DNA of 64,000 nt, taken from the NCBI RefSeq assembly GCF_029167625.1, contig NZ_CP119145.1, forward strand, positions 4,526,001 through 4,590,000, read 5' to 3'. The stretch is from Streptomyces sp. AM 4-1-1. Its GTDB lineage: Bacteria > Actinomycetota > Actinomycetes > Streptomycetales > Streptomycetaceae. The translations under genes were made by a program, and so were the position numbers. Positions 1 through 9,193 of this stretch are shown in pieces (the first letter of the stretch is position 1; each line of letters begins with the position of its first letter). The notes beneath the pieces are model-generated. The model did no database searches, was not told where the DNA came from, and saw only the letters and a list, made by a program, of their open reading frames with translations.

Positions 1-2059
1 TGAGGGACTGCTGGACGCAGGCGAGCAGGCAGTTGGCCTCCGAGTAGAGCCAGTCGAGCGCCTGGCCGTGCTCGGCGAACGAAAGGCCCGGGTACGCGGT
101 CGGCTCCAGATGGTCCACCGTGCGGTCGCCCGGCCGCTCGATCGCGTACACCCCGGCCGCGGTGGCGAGGTAGAAGTCCAGCAGCCGAGAGAGCGCCGAC
201 TCCCGTCCCTGGACCGGGTCCTCGTCACGTTCCGCGCAGGAACGGGCGTAGAGGCGGACCAGGTCGTGGTAGCGGTAGCGGCCGGGGGCCGCCGATTCCA
301 GCAGGCTCGTGTCGATGAGCGCTTCGAGCAGGTCCTCGGCCTCCTGCGGTGCCAGGTCCAGCAGGGCCGCGGCGGCGGCCAAAGAGATGTCCGGCCCGTC
401 CGCCAGGCCCAGCAGACGGAAGGCGCGGGCCTGCCCGGGCTCCAACTGGCCGTATCCCAGCTCGAAGGTGGCCTTGACCGCGAGGTCGCCCGCCTGGAGC
501 TCGTCGAGCCTGCGGCGCTCGTCGGCGAGCTTCGCGGCCAGCACCGACACCGTCCAGGTGCGGCGGGCGGCCAGCCGGGAGGCGGCGATCCGGATGGCCA
601 GCGGAAGGAAGCCGCAGGCGGCCACCACGTCGAGGGCCGCCTCGCGTTCGGAGTTGACCCGCTCGGTGCCGACGATCCGGGTGAACAGCTGAAGGGCCTC
701 GTCGGGGGACATGACGTCCAGGTCGATGAGGTGCGCGCCGGCCAGGTCGACCATCCGGACCCGGCTGGTGACCAGGGCCGCGCAGCCCGCCGTGCCGGGC
801 AGCAGCGGGCGGATCTGGGCCGCGTCGTGGGCGTTGTCCAGGAGGACCAGGATGCGGCGGCCGTCCAGGGTGGAGCGGTAGAGGGCGGCGCGTTCGTCGA
901 GGGTTTCCGGGATCGCCGACTCCGCGGTGCCCAGGGCCCGCAGGAACGAGCCGAGCACGGTCTCCGGTTCGGCGGCCCGCGCCCCCGCGCCCTGGAGGTC
1001 CACGTACAACTGCCCGTCGGGGAAGTGCGGTCGGGCCTGGTGGGCGACGTGCACGGCCAGGGTCGTCTTGCCGACCCCGCCTATGCCGGCCAGCGCGGAC
1101 ACGGCCATCACGGAGGTCTCGGCGGCGGCGAGCCGGGCGCCCAGCTCGCGCACGACGGACGAGCGCCCGGTGAAGTCGGGCACGGTGGCGGGCAGTTGGG
1201 CCGGGCGGACCGGGGCCGGCGCGCTGTCCTCGGGATCGCCCGCGCGGGCCAGTCCCTCGTCGGCCTGGAGGATGCGCTGCTGGAGCTGGGCGAGCCCGGG
1301 GCGCGGATCGACGCCCAGCTCGTCGGCGAGCAGCCTGCGGGTGTCCGCGTACACCGCCAGCGCCTCCGCCTGCCGTCCGCTGCGGTAGAGCGCCACCATC
1401 AGCAGCTCCCGCAGCCGCTCCCGGAGCGGGTGCGCGGCGGTGAGCGCGGTCAGCTCGGACACGGCCTCCGCGTGCTGGCCGACCTCCAGGTCCAGGTCCA
1501 GGCGCGTCTCGGTCAGCTGGAGGCGCCACTCCGCGAGCCGGGTCCGCTGGTTCTCCGCGTACGGGCCCGGTACGGAGGCCAGCGGCTCACCGGCCCACAG
1601 CCCCAGCGATTCGTCGATCAGCGCACGGGCCCGCTCCCGGTCCCCGCGCGTCCGCGCCTTCTCCGCCTCGGCCGCCAGCTCCTGCGCGTGTACGAGGTCC
1701 AGGGCCGCCGCGTCCCGGCCGACCCGGATCGCGTACCCGCCCGACTCGCTGACCAGGGTGTCCGGATCGAGCACCTTCCGGAGCCGGGAGGCGTACGTCC
1801 GTACGGCGGCGAGCGCCTGGGACGGTGGCTCCTCGCCCCAGATGGCGTCGATGAGTTCGGAGGCGGTCGCCGTGCGGCCGTCCCGCAGCAGCAGCGCGGC
1901 CAGCAGCGCCCGCTGCTGCGGCGAACCGGACGGCAGGGCCTCGTCGCCGCGCCACGCCCGCACCGGCCCGAGCACGGCGAAGCGCAGCCCGGCGCCGGCC
2001 GTCGGTCGCGGGGCCCGTTGCCCCGGAACACGCGTGCTCGGCCCGGTGTCACGGTCCAT
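1..2059 (-). CDS. AfsR/SARP-family transcriptional regulator (3' end outside window)
   Basis: Starts at the ATG ending at base 2059, after a GGGGG-rich ribosome site, and stays open to base 1, so at least 686 residues are present and the C-terminus is missing. Residues about 25-110 form the OmpR-like winged helix typical of SARPs (VLGPVRAW, ELIDAIWGEEPPS, VRTYASRLRKVL). A bacterial transcriptional activation domain follows to about 260. An NB-ARC/STAND ATPase begins near 310, with P-loop GIGGVGKTTL at about 325 and the Walker-B-like RRILVLLDNAH. AfsR-type proteins activate secondary-metabolism promoters by binding direct repeats and usually end in TPRs, which would lie beyond the edge. Nothing in the window identifies its target. 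The family call is firm; the function is inferred. Confidence 0.93.
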   Translation of the reverse strand, partial: MDRDTGPSTRVPGQRAPRPTAGAGLRFAVLGPVRAWRGDEALPSGSPQQRALLAALLLRDGRTATASELIDAIWGEEPPSQALAAVRTYASRLRKVLDPDTLVSESGGYAIRVGRDAAALDLVHAQELAAEAEKARTRGDRERARALIDESLGLWAGEPLASVPGPYAENQRTRLAEWRLQLTETRLDLDLEVGQHAEAVSELTALTAAHPLRERLRELLMVALYRSGRQAEALAVYADTRRLLADELGVDPRPGLAQLQQRILQADEGLARAGDPEDSAPAPVRPAQLPATVPDFTGRSSVVRELGARLAAAETSVMAVSALAGIGGVGKTTLAVHVAHQARPHFPDGQLYVDLQGAGARAAEPETVLGSFLRALGTAESAIPETLDERAALYRSTLDGRRILVLLDNAHDAAQIRPLLPGTAGCAALVTSRVRMVDLAGAHLIDLDVMSPDEALQLFTRIVGTERVNSEREAALDVVAACGFLPLAIRIAASRLAARRTWTVSVLAAKLADERRRLDELQAGDLAVKATFELGYGQLEPGQARAFRLLGLADGPDISLAAAAALLDLAPQEAEDLLEALIDTSLLESAAPGRYRYHDLVRLYARSCAERDEDPVQGRESALSRLLDFYLATAAGVYAIERPGDRTVDHLEPTAYPGLSFAEHGQALDWLYSEANCLLACVQQSL

Positions 2060-2398
2060 TGCTGCCCCCTGTCCTGCTCCTGCGCGCCACTCCCGCACGG
2101 GCCGTGCGGTCCGCACGGCGTCGTACGCCCACCGCTGTGTTCCCTGCTCCGTGCCGGCCCCGGCCGCTCGCCGCCGGGCGCGCGTACGCCCGGATGGTGC
2201 GGCGGCACTTGGTATGGCGCTCAACAGTCTGCCTTGTTCCGGGTGGACACGTCAGCAGCGGGTGACTCTCTGCACAAGCCCTCGACAAGGAACGGGGGCT
2301 CCGGACACCGGAAAAGGCAGGAGCCCCGTTCCCCGCCGAGGCGGAGGAGCGGGGCTCCTTGGGTACTGCAGCCGGCCGCGATCGGCCGACCCGGGCAA
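2060..2398. other. Intergenic region between the SARP and cold-shock genes
   Basis: No gene is visible. It holds the upstream region of the minus-strand SARP gene and, at its right end, the hairpins that should terminate the minus-strand cold-shock gene. Short ORFs on both strands lack family resemblance and coding-type third-position bias. Confidence 0.6.
2289..2359 (-). terminator. Double hairpin terminator downstream of the cold-shock gene
   Basis: Two stem-loops lie just past the stop of the cold-shock gene. One pairs 2289-2302 with 2320-2332 (GGAACGGGGGCTCC against GGAGCCCCGTTCC, one bulged G). The other pairs AGGAGC at 2345-2350 with GCTCCT at 2354-2359 around a GGG loop. There is no U tract, which is common for Streptomyces terminators. 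Confidence 0.65.
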
Positions 2399-2602
2399 CT
2401 AGGCCGGGGTGACGTTCTCAGCCTGGGGGCCCTTCGGACCCTGAGTGACGTCGAAGTTCACGACCTGGTTCTCCTCAAGGGAGCGGAACCCGGACGCGTT
2501 GATCGCGGAGTAGTGGACGAAGACATCCGGGCCGCCGCCGTCCTGGGCGATGAAGCCGAAGCCCTTTTCAGCGTTGAACCACTTGACGGTTCCGGTAGCC
2601 AT
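2399..2602 (-). CDS. Cold-shock protein (CspA/ScoF type)
   Basis: A 67-residue single cold-shock domain, the usual length for the family. The start at 2602 gives [18 protein letters not shown] and follows an AAGGAGGG ribosome site. Both RNA-binding motifs are present: RNP1 as KGFGFI (residues about 13-18) and RNP2 as VFVHYS (about 28-33). These proteins bind single-stranded RNA and DNA and act as RNA chaperones in the cytoplasm. The gene stands alone, with a structured leader upstream and hairpins downstream. Streptomyces carries several paralogues, so this copy may be growth-regulated rather than strictly cold-induced. Confidence 0.97.
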   Translation of the reverse strand: MATGTVKWFNAEKGFGFIAQDGGGPDVFVHYSAINASGFRSLEENQVVNFDVTQGPKGPQAENVTPA

Positions 2603-2667
2603 AAGCCCTCCTTGGGCCAAAGGGTTGCCCTGCTCCAGAACCTGCAAAGAAGTCTGAAAACTACAAA

Positions 2668-2695
2668 AGCCTGCGGGTTACATGCTCCGCAGGCT
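2668..2695 (-). promoter_or_regulatory. Hairpin in the 5' leader of the cold-shock gene
   Basis: AGCCTGCGG (2668-2676) pairs perfectly with CCGCAGGCT (2687-2695) around a 10-nt loop, about 66 nt upstream of the cold-shock ATG and inside its likely 5' UTR. It could be a post-transcriptional control element, as in other csp leaders, or an attenuator. Its role is inferred. Confidence 0.5.
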
Positions 2696-2923
2696 CTGTA
2701 CTGCAAGGGAAACCAAACTGCAACTTGCGGCGAGCCTAGCACGCAGGATGTGGGGAGCGGTAGAGGGAAAGATCACTTCACCCGAATGTTTGACAGCCCT
2801 GCCGATGGCCTGGGGAAGAAGGGCTCACGACGGCCTTCGGGGACCTCCCGGAGGGTGGCCCGCCCGCCAGGGATTACGGGACGGCCCGAAGGCCCCGATG
2901 GTGCCGGCCGGCCCGCGCGGGTC

Positions 2924-3823
<900 letters not shown>

Positions 3824-4254
3824 CCGCGGCGCCACGCGTCGGGGCGGGGTCCCGCGTACCGGCCGGGCAATAGGTGAATCCTGTACTTCCCGAGGCGAGT
3901 TGTGACGCCGGTGCATATGTTCGGTTCGGGTGTTCGGTACGTATGTTCTGTGCCGTTCATCGGCCTTCCGGTCCCATTCATCCGGCGCCGGTATCCTCCG
4001 GCCCGCTCCGGTGAATGCCGTGAATGCCCGCCCCGTCGGCGGTCGATTAGCGCACGGCCTCCGGAACGCGTCCCCGCCGGTCACCGGTCCGGCCCCCGGT
4101 ATCGATCGGTTGGACGACGTATTCGCGCCTTTTACTGTGTCGAAAGCCTCCGTTCGTTCCCTTGGGGGTGAAATCGGCGGATGGTTTCCCTGTGACCCCG
4201 TGAGCCTTGCGCCTAGGCTTCGGTCGGATGTCCGGAGGTCGAGGGGGAGCCCAT
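3824..4254. other. Intergenic region upstream of the kinase gene
   Basis: About 430 bp without a credible gene. It has locally lower GC and three phased TGTTC[GT]G heptamers at 3918-3950. A -10-like TAGGCT near 4214 and GGAGG/GAGGGGG ribosome sites at 4234-4248 lead into the kinase gene. Confidence 0.6.
3918..3950 (+). repeat. Three phased heptamer repeats TGTTC[GT]G (13-bp period)
   Basis: TGTTCGG at 3918, TGTTCGG at 3931 and TGTTCTG at 3944 are spaced exactly 13 bp apart in the region upstream of the kinase gene. Evenly spaced direct repeats like this suit a regulator binding one face of the helix or a multimeric factor. The factor is unknown. Confidence 0.5.
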
Positions 4255-6099
4255 ATGCAGCCGCTGGAAGCAGGTGACCCGCGCACCGTCGGTGCCTATC
4301 GACTGCTCGGCCGACTCGGTGCGGGCGGCATGGGCCGGGTTTATCTCGGACGCAGTGCGGGCGGCCGCACCGTCGCGGTCAAGGTGGTCCATCCGCATTT
4401 CGCGCTCGACGAGGAGTTCCGCGCCAGGTTCCGCCGCGAGGTGGAGGCGGGCAGACGGGTCGGCGCGCAGTGGACGGCGGCGGTCCTGGACGCCGATCCG
4501 GACGCCCCGGTGCCCTGGGTCGCCACCGGCTACGTGGCCGGTCCCGCGCTCTCCCAGGCGGTCACCGAGCACGGCCCGCTGCCCGAGTACGCGGTACGGA
4601 CCCTGGGCGCCGGGCTCGCGGAGGCGCTGACCGCCGTGCACGCGCAGGGCCTCATCCACCGGGACGTGAAGCCGTCCAACGTACTGCTGGCCCTCGACGG
4701 TCCCCGGCTGATCGACTTCGGCATCGCCCGCGCCACCGACGCCACCGCCTCGCTCACCTCCACGGGCGTCTCGGTCGGCTCGCCCGGCTACATGGCACCG
4801 GAGCAGATCCGCGGCCAGGACATCTCCGGCGCGGCCGACGTCTTCTCGCTCGGCGCGGTGCTCGTGTACGCGGCGACCGGTTCGGCGCCCTTCCTCGGCG
4901 ACTCGTCCGCCGTACTCCTCTACAAGGTGGTGCACGAGGAGCCCGAGCTGGCGGAGCTGGAGGGCGGGCTGCGGGAGGCGATCGCCCGGTGCCTGGCGAA
5001 GGACCCGGCGGACCGGCCGTCCCCGGCCGAGCTGGCCCGGCAGCTGGCGCCCGGTGGCGCGGGCCCCCTGGTGGCGGGCGGATGGCTGCCGGGGCAACTG
5101 GTGCGGGAGGTCAGCCGGGCGGCGGTGGCACTGCTGGACCTGGAGCCCCGGGACGAACCGGAGGGGTCGGGGCCGGTGTCGTTCAGCAGCCCGGCGGTGG
5201 GTGGTGCGGTCGGTGCCCGGCCGGGTGATCCGGTGGGCGGCGGACCCGGTGACCTCGGACCGCGCGAGTCCGGGCCGCCTCCCGGTCCGCCGTCCGCCGG
5301 CCGGGACCCGCGGACCCCGTATCCGTACCCGTACCCCGCGCCCTCCCCCTACCCGGCCGCCTTCCCGCTGCCGCCGTCGGAACTCCCGTCGGCCTGGCCG
5401 GACGACGACTCGCTGACCGGCGGGGTGTGGTACACCGGCCCCCGGCCGGACGGTTCCGGCCGCCCGACCCCCTCCGACCGCGACCGGGACCGCGGACGCA
5501 GGCTGAGCTGCACCGTCACCCTCGCCGTGGCGAGCGCGCTGGCCGCCGTGACCGTGGCCGGGGCCTATCTCTCCGGGCTGCTGCCCGGCACCGGGGAGGA
5601 CGCGGGCGAGCGCAACGGCGGCGTCGCCCAGCCCCCCGCCGCCACCTCGCCCGACGCCACCGCCGACCCGCACGGCGGCCCCGCCACGACGGCGTCGGCC
5701 CCGGCGGGCGGCGCCGACCAGGTGACCGAGCTGCCCGAGAGGTTCGTCGGCACCTGGAAGGGGCCGACCACCGAGCGGACCGGCGCCCCGCACGGCATGC
5801 TCACCGTGGTCTTCACCGAGGGCAGGAAGGGCACCGACGTCGTCCGGCTGACCCAGTCCGTCTCCGCCCTCGGCACCGAGGTCACCTGCCACAGCATCGG
5901 CAGGCTCAGCTCCGCCACCCGCACGAAGCTGAAGGTGCGCGAGCGCGTCGACCCGGACCGCGCGGGCTCCACGGACCTCTGCACCGCCGACGACGCCGAC
6001 CTCACCTTCGCCCTCACCGACGAGGGCTCCCTCCACTACCAGTCCGAGGAGGAGGGCGCGGGCCTGCCGCGCGGCACGCTCACCCGGTCCGCCCACTGA
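4255..6099 (+). CDS. Membrane-anchored serine/threonine protein kinase with extracytoplasmic sensor domain
   Basis: A 614-residue Hanks-type kinase. Start ATG 4255 follows a GAGGGGGA ribosome site. Residues about 12-270 form the kinase domain: GRLGAGGMGRVYLG loop, AVKVV lysine near 43, HRDVKPSN near 134, DFG, and the activation segment GSPGYMAPEQ. A Pro/Tyr-rich linker (about 290-410) leads to one transmembrane helix near 417-445. The outer domain (about 490-614) has no PASTA repeats. It reads as a beta-rich, lipocalin-like domain beginning FVGTWKG, with two cysteines that could form a disulfide. The ligand is unknown. It lies between mqnA and mqnC, but no functional tie to menaquinone synthesis can be read from sequence. 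Confidence 0.93.
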   Translation: MQPLEAGDPRTVGAYRLLGRLGAGGMGRVYLGRSAGGRTVAVKVVHPHFALDEEFRARFRREVEAGRRVGAQWTAAVLDADPDAPVPWVATGYVAGPALSQAVTEHGPLPEYAVRTLGAGLAEALTAVHAQGLIHRDVKPSNVLLALDGPRLIDFGIARATDATASLTSTGVSVGSPGYMAPEQIRGQDISGAADVFSLGAVLVYAATGSAPFLGDSSAVLLYKVVHEEPELAELEGGLREAIARCLAKDPADRPSPAELARQLAPGGAGPLVAGGWLPGQLVREVSRAAVALLDLEPRDEPEGSGPVSFSSPAVGGAVGARPGDPVGGGPGDLGPRESGPPPGPPSAGRDPRTPYPYPYPAPSPYPAAFPLPPSELPSAWPDDDSLTGGVWYTGPRPDGSGRPTPSDRDRDRGRRLSCTVTLAVASALAAVTVAGAYLSGLLPGTGEDAGERNGGVAQPPAATSPDATADPHGGPATTASAPAGGADQVTELPERFVGTWKGPTTERTGAPHGMLTVVFTEGRKGTDVVRLTQSVSALGTEVTCHSIGRLSSATRTKLKVRERVDPDRAGSTDLCTADDADLTFALTDEGSLHYQSEEEGAGLPRGTLTRSAH

Positions 6100-6123
6100 C
6101 CCCGACCGGAGCTGGCGTACGCT
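6096..6123 (+). promoter_or_regulatory. Candidate mqnC promoter
   Basis: CTGACC (6096-6101) and TACGCT (6118-6123) are separated by 16 bp and resemble a principal-sigma -35/-10 pair. The -35 overlaps the stop codon of the kinase gene, so mqnC could be transcribed independently. Confidence 0.45.
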
Positions 6124-6171
6124 GGCTCGGACCGCAGATCCGTTGAAAAACCGCCGAAAGGTGACAGCCCG

Positions 6172-7371
6172 GTGACCGAGAAGGCCGACCTTCAGCCCAT
6201 CCTCGACCGCGCCGCCGGGGGTGGACGGATCACCCCGGAAGAGGCACTCGACCTCTACCGCTCGGCGCCGCTGCACGCCCTGGGCGCCGCCGCCGACGCG
6301 GCGCGCCGTCTGCGCTACGCCGGTACGGAGCACATCGCGACGTACATCATCGAGCGGAACATCAACTACACCAACGTCTGCGTCACCGCCTGCAAGTTCT
6401 GCGCGTTCTACGCCGCCCCCAAGGACACCGGCAAGGGCTGGACCCGCGACCTCGACGACATCCTGCGCCGCTGCGCGGAGACCGTCGAACTGGGCGGCAC
6501 CCAGATCATGTTCCAGGGCGGGCACCACCCGGACTTCGGGGTGGAGTACTACGAGGAGCACTTCTCCGCGATCAAGAAGGCGTTCCCGCAGCTGGTCATC
6601 CACTCCCTGGGCGCCTCCGAGATCGAGCACATGGCCCGGATCTCCGGTGTCTCCGCCGAGGAGGCCATCGAGCGCATCCACGCGGCGGGCCTCGACTCCT
6701 TCGCGGGCGCGGGCGCCGAACTGCTGCCCGCCCGGCCGCGCAAGGCGATCGCCCCGCTCAAGGAGTCCGGCGAGCGCTGGCTGGAGATCATGGAGACCGC
6801 GCACCGGCTCGGTGTCGAATCCACCTCCACCATGCTCATGGGCACCGGCGAGACCAACGCCGAACGCATCGAGCACCTGCGGATGATCCGTGACACACAG
6901 GACCGCACGGGCGGCTTCCGCGCGTTCATCCCGTACACGTACCAGCCGGAGAACAACAAGCTGAAGGGCCAGACGCAGGCCACGCTCTTCGAGTACCTGC
7001 GGATGATCGCCATCGCCCGGCTGTTCCTCGACAACGTCGCGCACATCCAGGGTTCCTGGCTCACCACCGGCAAGGAGGTCGGCCAGCTGTCGCTGCACTA
7101 CGGCGCGGACGACCTCGGCTCGATCATGCTGGAGGAGAACGTCGTCTCTTCGGCCGGTGCCAAGCACCGCTCCAACCGGCTGGAGATCATCGACCTGATC
7201 CGCAAGGCGGGCCGCGTCCCCGCGCAGCGCGCCACGACGTACGAGCACATCGTCGTCCACGACGACCCGGCGAACGACCCGGTCGACGAGCGCGTCGTCT
7301 CGCACATCTCGTCCACGGCGATCGAGGGCGGCACCGCGCACCCCGAGCTGAAGCTGCTGAACGCCAACTGA
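6172..7371 (+). CDS. mqnC: Cyclic dehypoxanthinyl futalosine synthase MqnC (radical SAM)
   Basis: A 399-residue radical SAM enzyme of the futalosine pathway that cyclises dehypoxanthinyl futalosine. The [4Fe-4S] motif CVTACKFC supplies Cys70, Cys74 and Cys77 (Cx3Cx2C). Other conserved segments are MFQGGHHPDFG, HSLGASEIEHMA, SFAGAGAELL and the C-terminal GSIMLEENVVSSAG block. GTG 6172 is preceded by GAAAGGTGA. The length is typical for the family. The next gene begins 7 nt after the stop, indicating a two-gene transcript. Confidence 0.97.
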   Translation: MTEKADLQPILDRAAGGGRITPEEALDLYRSAPLHALGAAADAARRLRYAGTEHIATYIIERNINYTNVCVTACKFCAFYAAPKDTGKGWTRDLDDILRRCAETVELGGTQIMFQGGHHPDFGVEYYEEHFSAIKKAFPQLVIHSLGASEIEHMARISGVSAEEAIERIHAAGLDSFAGAGAELLPARPRKAIAPLKESGERWLEIMETAHRLGVESTSTMLMGTGETNAERIEHLRMIRDTQDRTGGFRAFIPYTYQPENNKLKGQTQATLFEYLRMIAIARLFLDNVAHIQGSWLTTGKEVGQLSLHYGADDLGSIMLEENVVSSAGAKHRSNRLEIIDLIRKAGRVPAQRATTYEHIVVHDDPANDPVDERVVSHISSTAIEGGTAHPELKLLNAN

Positions 7372-7378
7372 GGCCGCC

Positions 7379-8029
7379 TTGTTGCTGATCCACGCCGCCG
7401 ACGCGGTGCTCGGCGCTCCTGATGCCCCCGAGGGCTCGGACGCGGTGGCCGTGAGCGGCGGCGCGGTCGTCGCCGTCGGCCCGTACGCGGAACTGGCCGC
7501 CGCCCACCCGTCGGCCCGGGTGCGGCGCTGGCCCGGCCTGATCACGCCGGGGCTGCTGAACGTCCGGGCCGGGGCTCTGCTGGAGGCCGCCTACCACCCG
7601 GACCCGCGCGAGGCGGACATCCTCGGCACCGCCCCGCTGACCGGTGACGCGCTCGCCGCGCTCACCATGGACGACACCCGCTGGGGCGCCGGCGCGCGGC
7701 GCGGGGTGCAGCGGATGCTGAGCCACGGCACGACCGCCGTCGCCGCCACCTTCACCAGACCCGCCGTGCGGACGGCGGTCGCCCGAGCGGGCCTGCGCGT
7801 CCACGCTCCCCGTACGCCTCCGCACGGGGCCGCCGCGGCGCCCGTCGCGTCCGACCTCGACCCGTTCGCCGCCGTACGGGAGTGGCGGGACGCGTTCGCC
7901 GGGCCGCTGACCGTGGGCGGGGCCGCGGATCTCGCGGTCTTCGCGGTACGGGGCGGGGCGGATGCGGGTGAGGGCAGCAGATGCGTGGCGACCGTGCTCG
8001 GCGGGCGGCTGGTGTACCGGAGCTCCTGA
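7379..8029 (+). CDS. Amidohydrolase-like protein lacking the metal-binding core
   Basis: A 216-residue protein starting at TTG 7379 (or TTG 7382), 7 nt after mqnC and probably co-transcribed. The N-terminus matches the beta-sandwich edge of imidazolonepropionase/amidohydrolase proteins ([17 protein letters not shown], then LITPGLLN). The C-terminus matches the closing end ([20 protein letters not shown]). Where catalytic members carry His-x-His after PG[LF][IV]N, this protein has [12 protein letters not shown]. The central barrel with the remaining His and Asp ligands is missing, although SHGTT is retained. It is probably non-catalytic, perhaps a partner of MqnC or a decayed enzyme. Real aminofutalosine deaminases are about twice this length. 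Confidence 0.8.
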   Translation: MLLIHAADAVLGAPDAPEGSDAVAVSGGAVVAVGPYAELAAAHPSARVRRWPGLITPGLLNVRAGALLEAAYHPDPREADILGTAPLTGDALAALTMDDTRWGAGARRGVQRMLSHGTTAVAATFTRPAVRTAVARAGLRVHAPRTPPHGAAAAPVASDLDPFAAVREWRDAFAGPLTVGGAADLAVFAVRGGADAGEGSRCVATVLGGRLVYRSS

Positions 8030-8345
8030 CCGGGGCGGGTGCCGGGGGCCGGACACGAAGCACCGGCCGGGACGGGTGGGTACGGGTCCGGCGGGCCGAT
8101 CCCGGGAACACCGGCCGGAGCGGTTGAGTACCGGGCCGGGCTCGGGCCGAAGGCACCGGCGGCCCGGCACCGGCGCCGGGTCACGGGACCGCTGGGCCGC
8201 TCCGGTACGAACCGCCGGAGGTGTACGGCCAGGCGTCGGCCACGCACCCCTCCGGACCGTCACCGAGTGCCGCCGGACCGGAAAGGCCGAAGTCGGTCCT
8301 TCGACCGCCGCGGGCCGGCACCGGACGGGCTGCTTGAATGGACGG
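8030..8345. other. Intergenic region upstream of the menaquinone methyltransferase gene
   Basis: About 316 bp, extremely GC-rich, with recurrent CCGG/ACCGG words but no ordered repeat and no supported gene. The right end has TTGAAT (8334-8339), 6 nt before the GTG at 8346, consistent with a -10 for a leaderless transcript. Confidence 0.55.
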
Positions 8346-9038
8346 GTGACCCGAGCATCCCTGGACAAGCAGCCGCACGAAGTCGCCTCGATGTTCGACG
8401 ACGTGGCGGCGAACTACGACCTCACCAACGACGTGCTCTCACTGGGCCAGGACCGCGTGTGGCGCAAGGAGGTCGCCAAGGCGGTGAACGCCCGCCCGGC
8501 CGAGAAGATCCTCGATCTGGCCTCGGGCACGGCGACCTCGTCGCTGCCGTTCGCCGCGACCGGCGCGTACGTCGTACCGTGCGACTTCTCCCTCGGCATG
8601 CTCCGGGAGGGCAAGAAGCGGAACTCCTGGCTGCCCTTCACGGCGGGCGACGCCACGAAGCTCCCGTTCCGCGACGAGACCTTCGACGCGGTGACGATCT
8701 CCTTCGGCCTGCGCAACGTCCAGGACACGGACGCGGCGCTGACCGAGCTGTACCGGGTGACGAAGCCCGGCGGCCGGGTGCTGATCTGCGAGTTCTCGCA
8801 GCCGACCTGGGCGCCGTTCCGTACGGTGTACACCGAGTACCTGATGCGCGCGCTGCCGCCGGTCGCCCGGTCGGTGTCGTCGAACCCGGACGCGTACGTG
8901 TACCTCGCCGAGTCCATCCGGGCCTGGCCCGACCAGGCCGGACTGGCGGCCCGCCTCCAGAGGGCGGGCTGGTCGAAGGTCGCGTGGCGCAACCTCACGG
9001 GCGGCGTGGTGGCGCTGCACCGGGGCGTACGACCCTGA
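8346..9038 (+). CDS. menG: Demethylmenaquinone methyltransferase (UbiE/MenG family)
   Basis: A 230-residue SAM-dependent methyltransferase for the last step of menaquinone synthesis, C-methylation of demethylmenaquinone. Family signatures: [19 protein letters not shown] near the N-terminus, the SAM loop [14 protein letters not shown] (about 50-63), [30 protein letters not shown] and [13 protein letters not shown] 8346 is chosen because family homology begins a few residues later and no ribosome site exists farther upstream. It may be leaderless. It shares the pathway with mqnA and mqnC. Confidence 0.96.
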   Translation: MTRASLDKQPHEVASMFDDVAANYDLTNDVLSLGQDRVWRKEVAKAVNARPAEKILDLASGTATSSLPFAATGAYVVPCDFSLGMLREGKKRNSWLPFTAGDATKLPFRDETFDAVTISFGLRNVQDTDAALTELYRVTKPGGRVLICEFSQPTWAPFRTVYTEYLMRALPPVARSVSSNPDAYVYLAESIRAWPDQAGLAARLQRAGWSKVAWRNLTGGVVALHRGVRP

Positions 9039-9193
9039 CGGGAGCGCCCTTCCGCGCCGAACTCCGTTGACGGGAACCGCCGAACGGGGATGATGTGTCC
9101 GTCGCTACGACACACGTCTTCCCCGTTCGCCCGCGCCGCCGGTACCGTCCCCCTTCCGTACCGCCCCGGCCCACGCCCTGTCGCGGAGTTCTC

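Noticed and set aside
1..2059. Left edge as part of an antibiotic gene cluster because of the SARP
   Set aside because: No biosynthetic gene is in the window; SARP-type regulators also occur alone.
4213..7545. 1110-residue minus-strand open frame over the kinase and mqnC
   Set aside because: Antisense shadow of two well-identified genes; no domain or ribosome site.
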